Source: Falsiroseomonas sp050563525 (lineage in GTDB: Bacteria > Pseudomonadota > Alphaproteobacteria > Acetobacterales > Acetobacteraceae). From it: a stretch of 64,000 bases of DNA. Both the position numbers and the translations under genes were made by a program. The notes under the pieces were generated by a model that was not told the DNA's origin, made no database searches, and saw only the letters and a list, made by a program, of their open reading frames with translations. Each line of letters begins with the position of its first letter. Position 1 is the stretch's first letter. The DNA is taken from NCBI RefSeq assembly GCF_050563525.1, contig NZ_JBNXUN010000008.1, positions 191,132 through 255,131 of the forward strand, written 5' to 3'. This document shows positions 19,541 to 28,170 of this stretch, piece by piece.

Positions 19541-19942
19541 ATGGAAACGCTGCTCGCCCTGCTGTTCGGCCTGCTGCTGGCCGCCGCCTGCTACATGCTG
19601 CTGGCGCGCTCGCTGCCGCGCGTGATCCTCGGGCTGATGCTGCTCGGCAACGCCGCGAACCTGTCGATCATCGCCGCCGGGCGCGTGGCCGGCACGGCGC
19701 CGCCGCTGGTCGAGCGCGGCGCCCAGGCGCTCGCCGCCGGCGCCTCCAACCCGCTGCCCCAGGCGCTGGTGCTCACCGCCATCGTGATCTCATTCGCCCT
19801 CACGGCCTTCGTCATGGTGCTGGCCTGGGCAACCTGGCGGGCCGAGGGCACGCTCGACCCCGAGACGCTGCGCCGCGCCGAACCGCCGGCGCTGCCCAGC
19901 ACCGACAAGGAGGCCGCCGCCGAGGCGGAGGCGCGGCCATGA
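19541..19942 (+). CDS. mrpC: Mrp antiporter subunit C (NuoK-like)
   Basis: A 133-residue NuoK homologue with three transmembrane helices: ALLFGLLLAAACYMLLARSL, VILGLMLLGNAANLSIIAAG, and PLPQALVLTAIVISFALTAF, which carries the conserved D/N-PLPQALVLTAIVI motif. The C-terminal tail is charged and proline-rich. It starts 36 bases after mrpB and overlaps mrpD by four bases. Confidence 0.93.
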   Translation: METLLALLFGLLLAAACYMLLARSLPRVILGLMLLGNAANLSIIAAGRVAGTAPPLVERGAQALAAGASNPLPQALVLTAIVISFALTAFVMVLAWATWRAEGTLDPETLRRAEPPALPSTDKEAAAEAEARP

Positions 19943-21450
19943 TCGCCTCGCGCGCCGACTGGCTGCTGGCGCTGCCGGTGCTGGTCCCGCTGATCGCCTG
20001 CGCGCTGTCCGCGGCGCTGCGCGGGCGGGCGCGCGCGCAGCGCCTGGTCACCGGCAGCGCCGCCGCCGCGATGCTGCTGGCCGCCGGCGCGCTGGTCGCA
20101 GAGGTGGTCCGCCGCGGCGTGATCGCGACCCAGATGGGCGACTGGGCGGCGCCCTTCGGCATCACGCTGGTGGCCGACCTGTTCTCCTCCGCGATGGTCG
20201 CCATCACCGCGCTGATCTATGCCGTGACCGCCGTCCAGGCCCATGCCGACCCTGGCGTGCGCGCTGAGGAAGGGCTGTGGCACCCGCTGCTCGCGGCGCT
20301 GGTGCTCGGCGTGGCGGGCGCCTTCCTGGCCGGCGACCTGTTCAACCTCTATGTCTGGTTCGAGGTGATGCTGATCGCCTCCTTCGGCCTGCTCGTGCTG
20401 GGCGGCGGGCGCGCGCAGCTCGACGCGGCGGTGAAATACGCGGTGCTGAACCTGGTGGCGACGACGGTGTTCCTGATCGCCGTCGGCCTCGCCTATGGCC
20501 TCACCGGCACGCTCAACCTCGCCGACATGGCGCGGCGGATGCCCGAGGTGCCGAACCAGGGCGCGGCGGCGGCGGTGGCCTTCCTGCTGCTCGCCGCCTT
20601 CGGCGCCAAGGCGGCGGTGTTCCCGCTGTTCTTCTGGCTGCCGGCCTCCTACCACACGGCGGCCGCACCGGTCGCGGCCATCTTCGCCGGGCTGCTCACC
20701 AAGGTCGGTGTCTATGCGATGATCCGCGCGGTCACGCTAGTCTTCCCGGCGGGGCAGGACTGGATGGCGCCGCTGCTCTGGGCGGTGGCGGCCGGCACCA
20801 TGGTGGTGGGCGTGCTGGGCGCGGCGGCGCACTGGGATCTCCGGCGCATCCTGTCCTTCCACATCATCAGCCAGATCGGCTACATGATCGTGGGCCTGGC
20901 GGTGGCCACGCCCTTCGCGGTCGCCGGCGCGGTGTTCTACATCATCCACCACATCATCGTGAAGGCGAACCTGTTCCTGGTGGCGGGCGCGATCCGCCGC
21001 GCCGGCGGCAGCTTCTCGCTGGCCGCGCTCGGCGGGCTGTGGCGGCGCGACCCCTGGCTCGGCATCCTGTTCGCGATCCCGGCCCTGTCGCTCGCCGGGC
21101 TGCCGCCGCTGTCGGGCTTCTGGGCCAAGTTCATGGTGGTGAAGTCGGGCTTCGACGCGGGCTGGTACGCGCTCGCCGCGGTGGCGCTCGGCACCGGCAT
21201 CCTCACCCTCTACTCGATGCTCAAGATCTGGATCGAGGCGTTCTGGAAGGAGCCGCCGGAGGGCGCCGCCGTGGTCGCGCTGGCCGGGCGCGAGCGCTGG
21301 CTGCTGCTCGGGCCCGTCGCCGCGCTGGCGCTGGTCACGCTCGGCATCGGGCTGTGGGCCGAGCCCTTCGCCGCCTATGCGCTGGCCGCCGGCGAACAGC
21401 TCACGAACCGCGAGGCCTATATCGCCGCCGTGCTCGGAGCCCGCCCGTGA
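19939..21450 (+). CDS. mrpD: Mrp antiporter subunit D (NuoN/M-like)
   Basis: A 503-residue antiporter-like subunit with about 14 helices. NuoM/N signatures are present: DLFNLYVWFEVMLIASFGLL (with the key Glu), FGAKAAVFPLFFWLPASYHT (key Lys) and the ILSFHIISQIGYMIVGLAVA segment. Together with MrpA it forms the ion-translocating part of the complex. Its GTGA overlap with mrpE points to translational coupling. Confidence 0.94.
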   Translation: MIASRADWLLALPVLVPLIACALSAALRGRARAQRLVTGSAAAAMLLAAGALVAEVVRRGVIATQMGDWAAPFGITLVADLFSSAMVAITALIYAVTAVQAHADPGVRAEEGLWHPLLAALVLGVAGAFLAGDLFNLYVWFEVMLIASFGLLVLGGGRAQLDAAVKYAVLNLVATTVFLIAVGLAYGLTGTLNLADMARRMPEVPNQGAAAAVAFLLLAAFGAKAAVFPLFFWLPASYHTAAAPVAAIFAGLLTKVGVYAMIRAVTLVFPAGQDWMAPLLWAVAAGTMVVGVLGAAAHWDLRRILSFHIISQIGYMIVGLAVATPFAVAGAVFYIIHHIIVKANLFLVAGAIRRAGGSFSLAALGGLWRRDPWLGILFAIPALSLAGLPPLSGFWAKFMVVKSGFDAGWYALAAVALGTGILTLYSMLKIWIEAFWKEPPEGAAVVALAGRERWLLLGPVAALALVTLGIGLWAEPFAAYALAAGEQLTNREAYIAAVLGARP

Positions 21451-21788
21451 GCCGGCCGCGCCCCTGGAACCTCCTCGCCTGGCTGTGGCTCGCGGCGCTG
21501 TTCCTGCGCGAATTGCTGCTCTCGGCCGCCGCGGTGATGCGCGCCACGCTCTCGCCGCGGCTCGAGCTGCGGCCGGGGATCGTCGCGGTGCCGCTCCGGC
21601 TGCGCTCGGCGGCCGGCGTCACGCTGCTCGCCCACATGGTGACGCTCACCCCCGGCACCACGGCGCTGCATGTCTCGCGCGACCGCAAGGTGATGTATGT
21701 CCACGCGATGGACGCGGCGGATCCCGACGCGGTGCGGGCCTCCATCGCCGAGCGGCTGGAGGCGCCGGCGATGCGCGTGCTGCCATGA
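21447..21788 (+). CDS. mrpE: Mrp antiporter subunit E
   Basis: A 113-residue MnhE-family protein. An N-terminal pair of hydrophobic segments (LLAWLWLAALFLRELLLSAA) is followed by the soluble domain with the family pattern PGIVAVPLRLRS, LLAHMVTLTPGTTALHVSRD and VMYVHAMDA. The start is a GTG at 21447 that overlaps the mrpD stop. It is shorter than the usual 150-170 residues, because the first one or two membrane helices of typical MrpE are reduced. Confidence 0.88.
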   Translation: MSRPRPWNLLAWLWLAALFLRELLLSAAAVMRATLSPRLELRPGIVAVPLRLRSAAGVTLLAHMVTLTPGTTALHVSRDRKVMYVHAMDAADPDAVRASIAERLEAPAMRVLP

Positions 21789-22075
21789 CCCTGATGGGCG
21801 CGGCCCTCGCGCTCTCGGCGCTGCTGCTCGCCGCCGCGGTGGCGCTCACCGGCTGGCGGATGCTGCGCGGCCCGGGTATCGCCGACCGCGCGGTGGCGAT
21901 GGACCTGCTCGGCCTGCTCGCGGTCGGCGCCACCACGCTGGCGGCGGTGGCCGGCGGGCATCTCGCGCTGCTCGACATCGCGCTCGGCCTCGGGCTGGTG
22001 GGCTTCGTCGGCGCCGTCGGCGTCGCCGCCTTCATCACCCGCGCCTCGCGCCCGCCGGAGGCGCGCGATGACTGA
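21785..22075 (+). CDS. mrpF: Mrp antiporter subunit F
   Basis: A 96-residue membrane protein with three helices and the MnhF motif WRMLRGPGIADRAVAMDLLG after the first one. It overlaps mrpE by four bases (ATGA) and mrpG by eight. It has the normal size for the family. Confidence 0.92.
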   Translation: MTLMGAALALSALLLAAAVALTGWRMLRGPGIADRAVAMDLLGLLAVGATTLAAVAGGHLALLDIALGLGLVGFVGAVGVAAFITRASRPPEARDD

Positions 22076-22538
22076 GATCCTGGCCGCCCTGCTGCTGGTG
22101 CTCGGCGCCGCCATCGCGCTGATCGCGGCGATCGGCGTGGCGCGGCTGCCCGACGCCTTCCTGCGGATGCACGCCGCCACCAAGGCCGGCGTGGTCGGCG
22201 CCGGGCTGATGCTGGTCGGCGCCGGGCTCGCCTTCGGCGGCGGCGATGCCTGGCTGCGCGTCGGCCTGATCGTGCTGTTCCTGCTGGTCACGGTGCCGAT
22301 CTCCTCGCATGCGCTGGGGCGCGCGGCCTATATCGGCGGCGCGCCGCTGTGGCCCGGCAGCGCCGATGCGCTGGCCGGCGTGCTGCCGCGCCGATCCATC
22401 GACGAGGACGACGGCTTGCCCGTCGCGGCGAAGCAGGCCGCCGCCATACCCCCGCCGGCCATCGAGACCACGCCCACCCCGCCCGGAGGCCTCGCGCGCC
22501 CCGCATCCACGGGCGGGACAAGCGGCACGCCAGCCTGA
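22068..22538 (+). CDS. mrpG: Mrp antiporter subunit G
   Basis: A 156-residue MnhG/PhaG-type protein: three membrane helices with the signature IGVARLPDAFLRMHAATKAG around residue 25 and LIVLFLLVTVPISSHALGRA. The last 50 residues are proline/alanine-rich and look disordered, longer than in most MrpG proteins. It ends the seven-gene operon mrpABCDEFG, in the standard order. Confidence 0.92.
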   Translation: MTEILAALLLVLGAAIALIAAIGVARLPDAFLRMHAATKAGVVGAGLMLVGAGLAFGGGDAWLRVGLIVLFLLVTVPISSHALGRAAYIGGAPLWPGSADALAGVLPRRSIDEDDGLPVAAKQAAAIPPPAIETTPTPPGGLARPASTGGTSGTPA

Positions 22539-22736
22539 CCGGCCCGTTCCGCAGGGGCAATCCTGCCACTCGACAGATGCCGTTCTCCCCGAGTGTCCCA
22601 CGAGCGGCTGCCTTGCCGGGCAGAGCCTGCGCGAAGGGGCTTCCGGCAGTCAGGCGCCGATGGTGCGCCGTTGCGGCACATCCGGCCCCGCTTGCGCGCC
22701 TGCGGATGCCGACCGGAGGTGGAGCCGCGCGCGCGC

Positions 22737-23453
22737 TCAGAACCGCACGATCATCTCCACCCAGGCATCCGGAAGTGCCGCGGTCACCACGGCCTCGATC
22801 TGCTTGTCGAGGCCGGTCAGCACCAGCACCCCGAACAGCGCGAGCGCACCACCCAGCACCGGGCGGATCGCCCCGCCCGCGCCGCCCAGCCGCCGCCTGA
22901 GCGCCGGCACCGACCCGCGCGCCGCATAGCCCAGCGCAACCAGCGGCAGCGCGGCGCCGATCGCGAAGGCGAGCATCGTCGCCGCCGCCTGCGGCGCCGT
23001 CGCGGCCTGCGCCGACAGCGCGACCGCGGCGCCCAGCGCCGGCCCGGTGCAGGGCGCCCAGGCCAGGCCGAGCACGGCGCCGAGCGCGAACTGCCCGCCG
23101 ATGCCGCGCGCCGACATCCGCGCGGCATGGGCGGCGACCGGCCGCAGCGCGTGCTCCGCCGCCGCCGACAGCCGGGCCGCCACCGACGACACCAGCAGCG
23201 CCGCCCCGGCCAGCAGCATCAGCACGGCGGCGCCGACGCGCAGCACCTCGCCGTCCAGCCCGAGCGCAAAGCCGGCGAGGCCGAGCAGCATCCCCGCACC
23301 CGCGAAACTCAGGGCCAGGCCGTCGGCCAGCGCCAGCGGGCCGAGGCGATGCTCGGCGCCGGCCGCGGCCAGCACGATCGGCAGGATCGGCAGAACGCAG
23401 GGAGAGAGGCTGGCGAGCATCCCCGCCAGCCCCGCCAGCAGCAACGAGACCAT
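22737..23453 (-). CDS. CcdA/DsbD-like membrane thiol transporter
   Basis: A 238-residue, six-helix protein of the CcdA family, which carries electrons across the membrane for periplasmic disulfide reduction. The two redox cysteines are visible: ASLSPCVLPILPIVLAA near the N-terminus and LAWAPCTGPALGAAVALSAQ near residue 125. The ATG at 23453 is chosen from the family start; an extension upstream would overlap the thioredoxin-like gene. It lies 7 bases after that gene, so the two form a small redox operon. The partner is inferred. Confidence 0.85.
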   Translation of the reverse strand: MVSLLLAGLAGMLASLSPCVLPILPIVLAAAGAEHRLGPLALADGLALSFAGAGMLLGLAGFALGLDGEVLRVGAAVLMLLAGAALLVSSVAARLSAAAEHALRPVAAHAARMSARGIGGQFALGAVLGLAWAPCTGPALGAAVALSAQAATAPQAAATMLAFAIGAALPLVALGYAARGSVPALRRRLGGAGGAIRPVLGGALALFGVLVLTGLDKQIEAVVTAALPDAWVEMIVRF

Positions 23454-23460
23454 CGGCGCG

Positions 23461-23859
23461 CTACAGCGCGCGCAGCAGCAGGTCGCGAATGGCCGCGCCA
23501 TCGGTGATGCCGGTCGCGCGCCCGCGCTCCTCGCGCCCGCGCAGCGCGATCAGGGTGGACTGGCTGCGCACGTTCAGCCGGCGCAGCGCGTCCTTCTGGC
23601 TGTCGAAGTCGATCGAGAGCAGCACCGCCTCGCGCATGCGCGGATCGGCGGCGACGGCGTCCACATGCGGCTTCTGCGCGCGGCAGGTCGGGCACCAGGG
23701 GGCGGTCACCTCGATCAGGATCGGGCGCCCGGCCTCCTGCGCCGCCGCGAAGGCCGCATCGGTGAAGGGCTGGCGCTCGGCGGCGCGGGCCGGCGGCGCG
23801 GCGAGCAGCGGCAGGGGGGCGAGAGTGGCGAGGGTGGCGAGGGTGCGACGGCGCAGCAT
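23461..23859 (-). CDS. Periplasmic thioredoxin-like protein
   Basis: A 132-residue protein with a signal peptide (RRTLATLATLAPLPLLAAPP ending ARAA) and a thioredoxin fold with active-site motif APWCPTCRAQKP at about residue 55. The cis-Pro region is not typical: SQSTLIALRG replaces the usual VxGTPT, so the cis-proline appears absent. It probably receives electrons from the downstream CcdA-like protein for reduction of periplasmic proteins or cytochrome c thiols. Confidence 0.82.
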   Translation of the reverse strand: MLRRRTLATLATLAPLPLLAAPPARAAERQPFTDAAFAAAQEAGRPILIEVTAPWCPTCRAQKPHVDAVAADPRMREAVLLSIDFDSQKDALRRLNVRSQSTLIALRGREERGRATGITDGAAIRDLLLRAL

Positions 23860-24099
23860 GGGGTTCTCCGGCGGATGGGCTCGCCTCGTCCTTCGTCGGG
23901 CGGGCAGCGGCGGTTACGTCCCGGCCTGCGCGCTGGCCGGAAAAGCAACGCAGGCGGTCGGCGGGGCCACTCGCCTCCCGGCGGTTCGCGTGCGGAACAG
24001 CCCGCCGCGCGTGACTCGCGCGGACGAATCGGCTCAAACTCCGCGGGCCGGATTTGACCGCCGCCCGCCGGGCGGAAGCTGCACACCTGAGGACCACCC

Positions 24100-25101
24100 A
24101 TGCATGACGCTCTTCTGATCGCAGGCGGCCTTGTCCTGCTGGTGGCGGGCGGCGAGCTGTTCGTGCGCGGCGCGGTGCAGATCGCCGAGCGTATGGGCGT
24201 GTCGCCGCTGCTGATCGGCCTCACCCTGGTCGGCTTCGGCACCTCGACGCCCGAGCTGGTGACCAGCGTCAAGGCCTCCCTGGCGGACTCGCCGGGGATC
24301 GCGGTGGGCAACATCGTCGGCTCCAACATCGCCAACATCCTGGTGATCCTCGGGCTCGCCGCGCTGATCACGCCGATCGCCGTCGGCCGCGGCGCGCTGC
24401 GGCGCGACGGGACAATCGTCGCGGCGGTGGCGCTGGCCTTCACTGGCGTCAGCCTGTTCGGCACGCTCGACCGCGCGGTGGGCACGCTGTTCCTGCTCGG
24501 GCTGGTCGCCTATGTCGCCTATGCCTGGCGCGAGGAGCGCCGCGGCGAACCCGACCACGCCGCCGCCTTCGAGAAGGCGCAGGCCTTCGAGGAGGTCCAC
24601 CCGAGCGGGCTGCATGCGACCAACGCCTCGGCGCCGGGGGCGGGCTGGAAGGGGGTCGCGATCTCGGTCGGCTTCGCCTTCGGCGGGCTCGCGGTGGTGG
24701 TGCTCGGCGGCGGCCTGTTGGTGGACGGCGCGGTCGGCCTGGCGCGCGGCCTCGGCGTGTCGGAGACGGTGATCGGGCTGACCATCGTCGCGGTCGGGAC
24801 CTCGATGCCGGAACTGATCACCTCGGTGGTCGCCGCGCTGCGCCGCCACGCCGATGTGGCGCTGGGCAACGTGCTCGGCTCCAACATCTACAACATCCTC
24901 GGCATCGGCGGCATCACCGCGCTGATCGCGCCGACGCCGGTGCCCGAGGCGATCGTCAACTACGACAACTGGGTGATGGTGGCGGTATCGCTGCTGCTCC
25001 TGGTCGTCGCCCGCACCGGCTGGCGGATCGGCCGCCGCGAGGGGGCGGGGTTGATGGCGCTCTATGCGGTGTATGTCTGGTCGATCTGGCCGGCGGCGTG
25101 A
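24100..25101 (+). CDS. CaCA-family calcium/sodium:proton antiporter
   Basis: A 333-residue YrbG-like exchanger with ten predicted helices in two inverted halves. Both alpha repeats are clear: GFGTSTPELVTS followed by GNIVGSNIANILVILG, and AVGTSMPELITS followed by GNVLGSNIYNILGIGG. The central loop is charged (EEVHPSGLHA). It is predicted to exchange Ca2+ for Na+ or H+ at the inner membrane. It is divergent from the thioredoxin-like gene; 240 bases between them should hold both promoters. Confidence 0.92.
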   Translation: MHDALLIAGGLVLLVAGGELFVRGAVQIAERMGVSPLLIGLTLVGFGTSTPELVTSVKASLADSPGIAVGNIVGSNIANILVILGLAALITPIAVGRGALRRDGTIVAAVALAFTGVSLFGTLDRAVGTLFLLGLVAYVAYAWREERRGEPDHAAAFEKAQAFEEVHPSGLHATNASAPGAGWKGVAISVGFAFGGLAVVVLGGGLLVDGAVGLARGLGVSETVIGLTIVAVGTSMPELITSVVAALRRHADVALGNVLGSNIYNILGIGGITALIAPTPVPEAIVNYDNWVMVAVSLLLLVVARTGWRIGRREGAGLMALYAVYVWSIWPAA

Positions 25102-25113
25102 CGCTGGCCGCGT

Positions 25114-26553
25114 TCAGAAGGCGCCGAACCGGGCGGTGAGCAGGAGCACGACCACCAGCGCCAGGATCGGCCCCGCGCAGGCGACGGCAAAGATGTCGCC
25201 ATAGGATTCGCGGTGGGTCAGCCGGCAGATCGCCAGCAGCGTGACCACCGCGCCGTTGTGCGGCAGCGCATCGAGCCCGCCGGTGGCGATGGCGGTCACC
25301 CGGTGCAGCACCTCCGGCGCGATGCCGGCGGCAAGACCGCGCGCGAGATAGGTCTCGCCCATGGTGGCGAGCGCGATGCTCATCCCGCCCGAGGCCGAGC
25401 CGGTGATGCCCGCCAGGACGTTCACCGCGACCGACAGCGAGATCAGCGGATTGCCCGGCGCGATGCCGAGCACCGCGTCGCGCACCAGGGCGAAGGCCGG
25501 CAGCGAGGCGACCACCGCGCCGAAGCCCACCAGCACCGCCGTGTTCAGCGCGGGGATCGCCGCGGCATTGGCGCCGGCGCCAAGGGTCTCGCTCAGCCGC
25601 GGCAGGCGGCGGCGGTTGGCCAGCACCGTCAGGACGATGGTGGCGGCGAGCGCGAGCAGGATCGCCCAATACCCGATCAGCTTCGCCGGATCCGCCCCGC
25701 CGAGGCGCGGCTCCGGCGGATGCCCGGCGAGCAGGGCGGGCAGGACCACCCAGGCGAAGATCCCGTTCAGCGCCACCACCAGCAGGATCGGCACGGCGGC
25801 AAGGGCCAGCGGCGGCGGCGGTGCCGCGGGGGCGCCGTCGCGCAGCGCCTCGGCGATGTCGAAGCCCTCGCCCTGCGCCATCTCGCGCAGCCGCGCCGCG
25901 GCCGGCGGCGCTGCCTCCGGCGCATCGGCGGCGAAGCGGCCGCGCCGCGCCCGCCACAGCAGCCAGGCGAGGCCGAAGCCGAGCATCACCGCGCCGCCGA
26001 TCAGCCCGAGGCCGGGGGCGGCGAAGGCGGTGGTGCCGAAGAAGGGCATCGGGATGGCGTTCTGGATCGCCGGCGTGCCGGGCAGCGCGGACATGGTGAA
26101 GGTGAAGGCGCCGAGCGCGATGGTGGCCGGGATCAGTGCGCGCGGCAGGCGGGCGCGGGCGAACAGCTCGGCCGCCAGCGGCTGCACCGCGAAGGCGACG
26201 ACGAACAGCGACACGCCGCCATAGGTCAGCGCCGCGCAGGCGAGCACCACCGCGGGGATGGCATTGGCCGGGCCGAGCCGGGCCGCCAGCGCCCCGGCCA
26301 GCGCGCGCGCCGCGCCGGTATCCTCCATCAGCTTGCCGAAGATGGCGCCGAGCACGAACAGCGCGAGGAACTGCGTGAGGAAGCCGCCGAGCGCGGGCAT
26401 CATGACATGGGTGAGCGAGGCCAGCGCCGGCGCGCCCGCCGCCAGCACCGCGGCCAGGGCGGCGAGCGGGGCGGCGACCAGCACGCTGACCCCGCGATAG
26501 GCGAGCAGGATCAGCAGCGCCAGCGCGGCGAGGATGCCGAGGATGCCGCTCAA
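25114..26553 (-). CDS. GntP-family gluconate/organic-acid permease
   Basis: A 479-residue membrane transporter with about 12 helices. GntP-like features include LTYGGVSLFVVAFAVQPLAA, the glycine-rich LAGITGSASGGMSIALATMG, and RVTAIATGGLDALPHNGAVV (the DALPHNGAV motif typical of the family). The likely start is a TTG at 26553 that overlaps the patatin gene stop (TTGA). No ATG fits the membrane-protein N-terminus. The substrate is probably a sugar acid or hydroxy acid; it cannot be fixed from sequence. Confidence 0.85.
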   Translation of the reverse strand: MSGILGILAALALLILLAYRGVSVLVAAPLAALAAVLAAGAPALASLTHVMMPALGGFLTQFLALFVLGAIFGKLMEDTGAARALAGALAARLGPANAIPAVVLACAALTYGGVSLFVVAFAVQPLAAELFARARLPRALIPATIALGAFTFTMSALPGTPAIQNAIPMPFFGTTAFAAPGLGLIGGAVMLGFGLAWLLWRARRGRFAADAPEAAPPAAARLREMAQGEGFDIAEALRDGAPAAPPPPLALAAVPILLVVALNGIFAWVVLPALLAGHPPEPRLGGADPAKLIGYWAILLALAATIVLTVLANRRRLPRLSETLGAGANAAAIPALNTAVLVGFGAVVASLPAFALVRDAVLGIAPGNPLISLSVAVNVLAGITGSASGGMSIALATMGETYLARGLAAGIAPEVLHRVTAIATGGLDALPHNGAVVTLLAICRLTHRESYGDIFAVACAGPILALVVVLLLTARFGAF

Positions 26554-27608
26554 GGCAGCATTCCGGCGTCGGGCGGGACGGCCAGCGTGGCGCGCCGGCC
26601 GAGATCGGCGCGGTGGCGCGCGAGCCAGGCGCCGGCGGCATCGAAGCCCTGCTGGTGCAGGCACTGCAGATAGGACCACTCGGGCAGGCGCGCCCTGTCG
26701 CCGGGCGCGAAGACGCTTTCGTCGGCGCTGATCCGGTGCAGCCGCAGCGAGCCGAGCCGGTTGAACAGCGGCTCGGCGCCGGCACCCGCCCCGCCGCCCT
26801 CTGCCAGCGCGCGCTGGAGCGCGGCGATCGCCCGCAGTTCGTTCACCAGGCTCGCGTTGAAGACGATCTCGTTCAGCCGCTCCGCGGTCGCGGCGGCGCC
26901 GCGCGGCGCCTCGCGCCGTTCCTGCGGGGTGAGCTGGACGATCAGCAGGTCGCTCGCGTCGGCTTCGGCGATCAGCGGCGCCAGCGGCGGATTGGCCAGG
27001 TAGCCGCCATCCCAGTAGGCGCGGCCGTCGATCTCGACGGCGCGGAACAGATGCGGCAGGCAGGCCGAGGCCAGCACAGCCTCGGGCGTCAGGTCGGCGT
27101 TGCGGAAGACACGCAAGGCGCCGGTCGCGACGTCGGTCGCCGAGAGGAACAGCCGCGGCGCGTCGGCGGCGCGCAGGCGCTCGAAATCCACCGCCTCGGC
27201 CAGCAGGCGGCGCAGCGGGTTGAGATTCTGGCCCAGTGCCGTGCCGCCGCCGAGCCCGCCGATCGCCGTCTCGGCGAAGGCGCGCCAGGCGGCCTGGGTG
27301 GCCGACCACAGCGCGAAGGGCGCCCATTCGGGCAGCGCCGCGCCGAAGGGACCGGCCGCGAGCCGCGCCGCCTGCGCCGCGCGGCTGACACTCTTCCAGA
27401 ACTGCCACAGGGTGCGCTGCGCCGCCGGGCGGCCGCCCTCCATCAGCCCGTGCGCCAGCAGCACGGCATTGACCGCCCCGGCGCTCGCGCCGCTGATGGC
27501 CACGATTTCGATGCCGTCCTCGTTGAGCAGCCGCTCCAGCGCGCCCCAGGTGAAGGCGCCATGCGCACCGCCGCCCTGCAGCGCGAGTTCGAGCCGGACC
27601 GGCGGCAT
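26550..27608 (-). CDS. Patatin-like phospholipase
   Basis: A 352-residue lipid acyl hydrolase. It has the oxyanion motif LQGGGAHGAF, the nucleophile elbow ISGASAGAVNA (GxSxG, Ser about 46) and the catalytic Asp in AYWDGGYLANPP (DGG). Fold continuity and length fit the bacterial cytoplasmic patatin group. The ATG at 27608 starts just before MPPVRLELALQGGGA. It overlaps the permease start and lies 26 bases after the PsiE-like gene. Confidence 0.9.
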   Translation of the reverse strand: MPPVRLELALQGGGAHGAFTWGALERLLNEDGIEIVAISGASAGAVNAVLLAHGLMEGGRPAAQRTLWQFWKSVSRAAQAARLAAGPFGAALPEWAPFALWSATQAAWRAFAETAIGGLGGGTALGQNLNPLRRLLAEAVDFERLRAADAPRLFLSATDVATGALRVFRNADLTPEAVLASACLPHLFRAVEIDGRAYWDGGYLANPPLAPLIAEADASDLLIVQLTPQERREAPRGAAATAERLNEIVFNASLVNELRAIAALQRALAEGGGAGAGAEPLFNRLGSLRLHRISADESVFAPGDRARLPEWSYLQCLHQQGFDAAGAWLARHRADLGRRATLAVPPDAGMLP

Positions 27609-27634
27609 TGCGGTGCCGGATGGCGGGCGGGCGG

Positions 27635-28129
27635 TCAAGTGCCGGCGTCCCCGTCGCGGCGGGCTGGCGGTGTTTCGGCGTTGTCCTTCCGCGCCAACCG
27701 CACGCTGACCGGGGGCGTGTTCTGGACCAGCCAGTAGCCGACACTCGTTGCGACGACCAGAAGAGCGAGTCCGAACATCTCCATCGGCTGGGTCGTCTCC
27801 TGGTCCAGGATGATCAGCTTCCGCGCCACCGCCATCAGGGCGGTGGCGATGACGATCTTGATGTGGATGACTTCCTCGCGCAGGTAGATCGTGATGTTGA
27901 CGAAGATCTCGATGGCAATCAGCACGGCCATGAAGGCGCCGAAGGTCGCCAGCATGTCGGCAATTGTCAGGATGAAGCGCGGCGGCGAGTTCATACGTTG
28001 CCAGATCACCCAGCCGATATCCACGACGCCCATGATGATCACGAAGATCATCATGATCGCCATGGCGCGGACACACATGCGGATGACGTATTGCAGCCGG
28101 TCGATGAGGGGTTCCTGGTCCGGCGCCAT
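27635..28129 (-). CDS. PsiE-like phosphate-starvation-inducible family membrane protein
   Basis: A 164-residue protein with four hydrophobic helices (AIMMIFVIIMGVVDIGWVIW, LATFGAFMAVLIAIEIFVNI, VIHIKIVIATALMAVARKLI and ALLVVATSVGYWLVQ). It resembles the PsiE/phosphate-starvation-inducible family. The EIFVNITIYLREEVIH segment is characteristic. An aagga Shine-Dalgarno lies 7-8 bases before the ATG at 28129. Function is unknown; phosphate control is not visible in the sequence. Confidence 0.75.
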   Translation of the reverse strand: MAPDQEPLIDRLQYVIRMCVRAMAIMMIFVIIMGVVDIGWVIWQRMNSPPRFILTIADMLATFGAFMAVLIAIEIFVNITIYLREEVIHIKIVIATALMAVARKLIILDQETTQPMEMFGLALLVVATSVGYWLVQNTPPVSVRLARKDNAETPPARRDGDAGT

Positions 28130-28154
28130 GTCGGGTCCTTCTTGTTGGGGCGAT

Positions 28155-28164
28155 GGGGGGGGGG
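28155..28164. repeat. G10 homopolymer tract in the gap between ATPase and psiE-like genes
   Basis: Ten consecutive G residues on the plus strand (C on the transcript) lie in the 41-base gap, 26-35 bases upstream of the psiE-like ATG. Such tracts are prone to slippage and could alter coupling or message stability. No effect is demonstrated. Confidence 0.6.
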
Positions 28165-28170
28165 TGGCGA

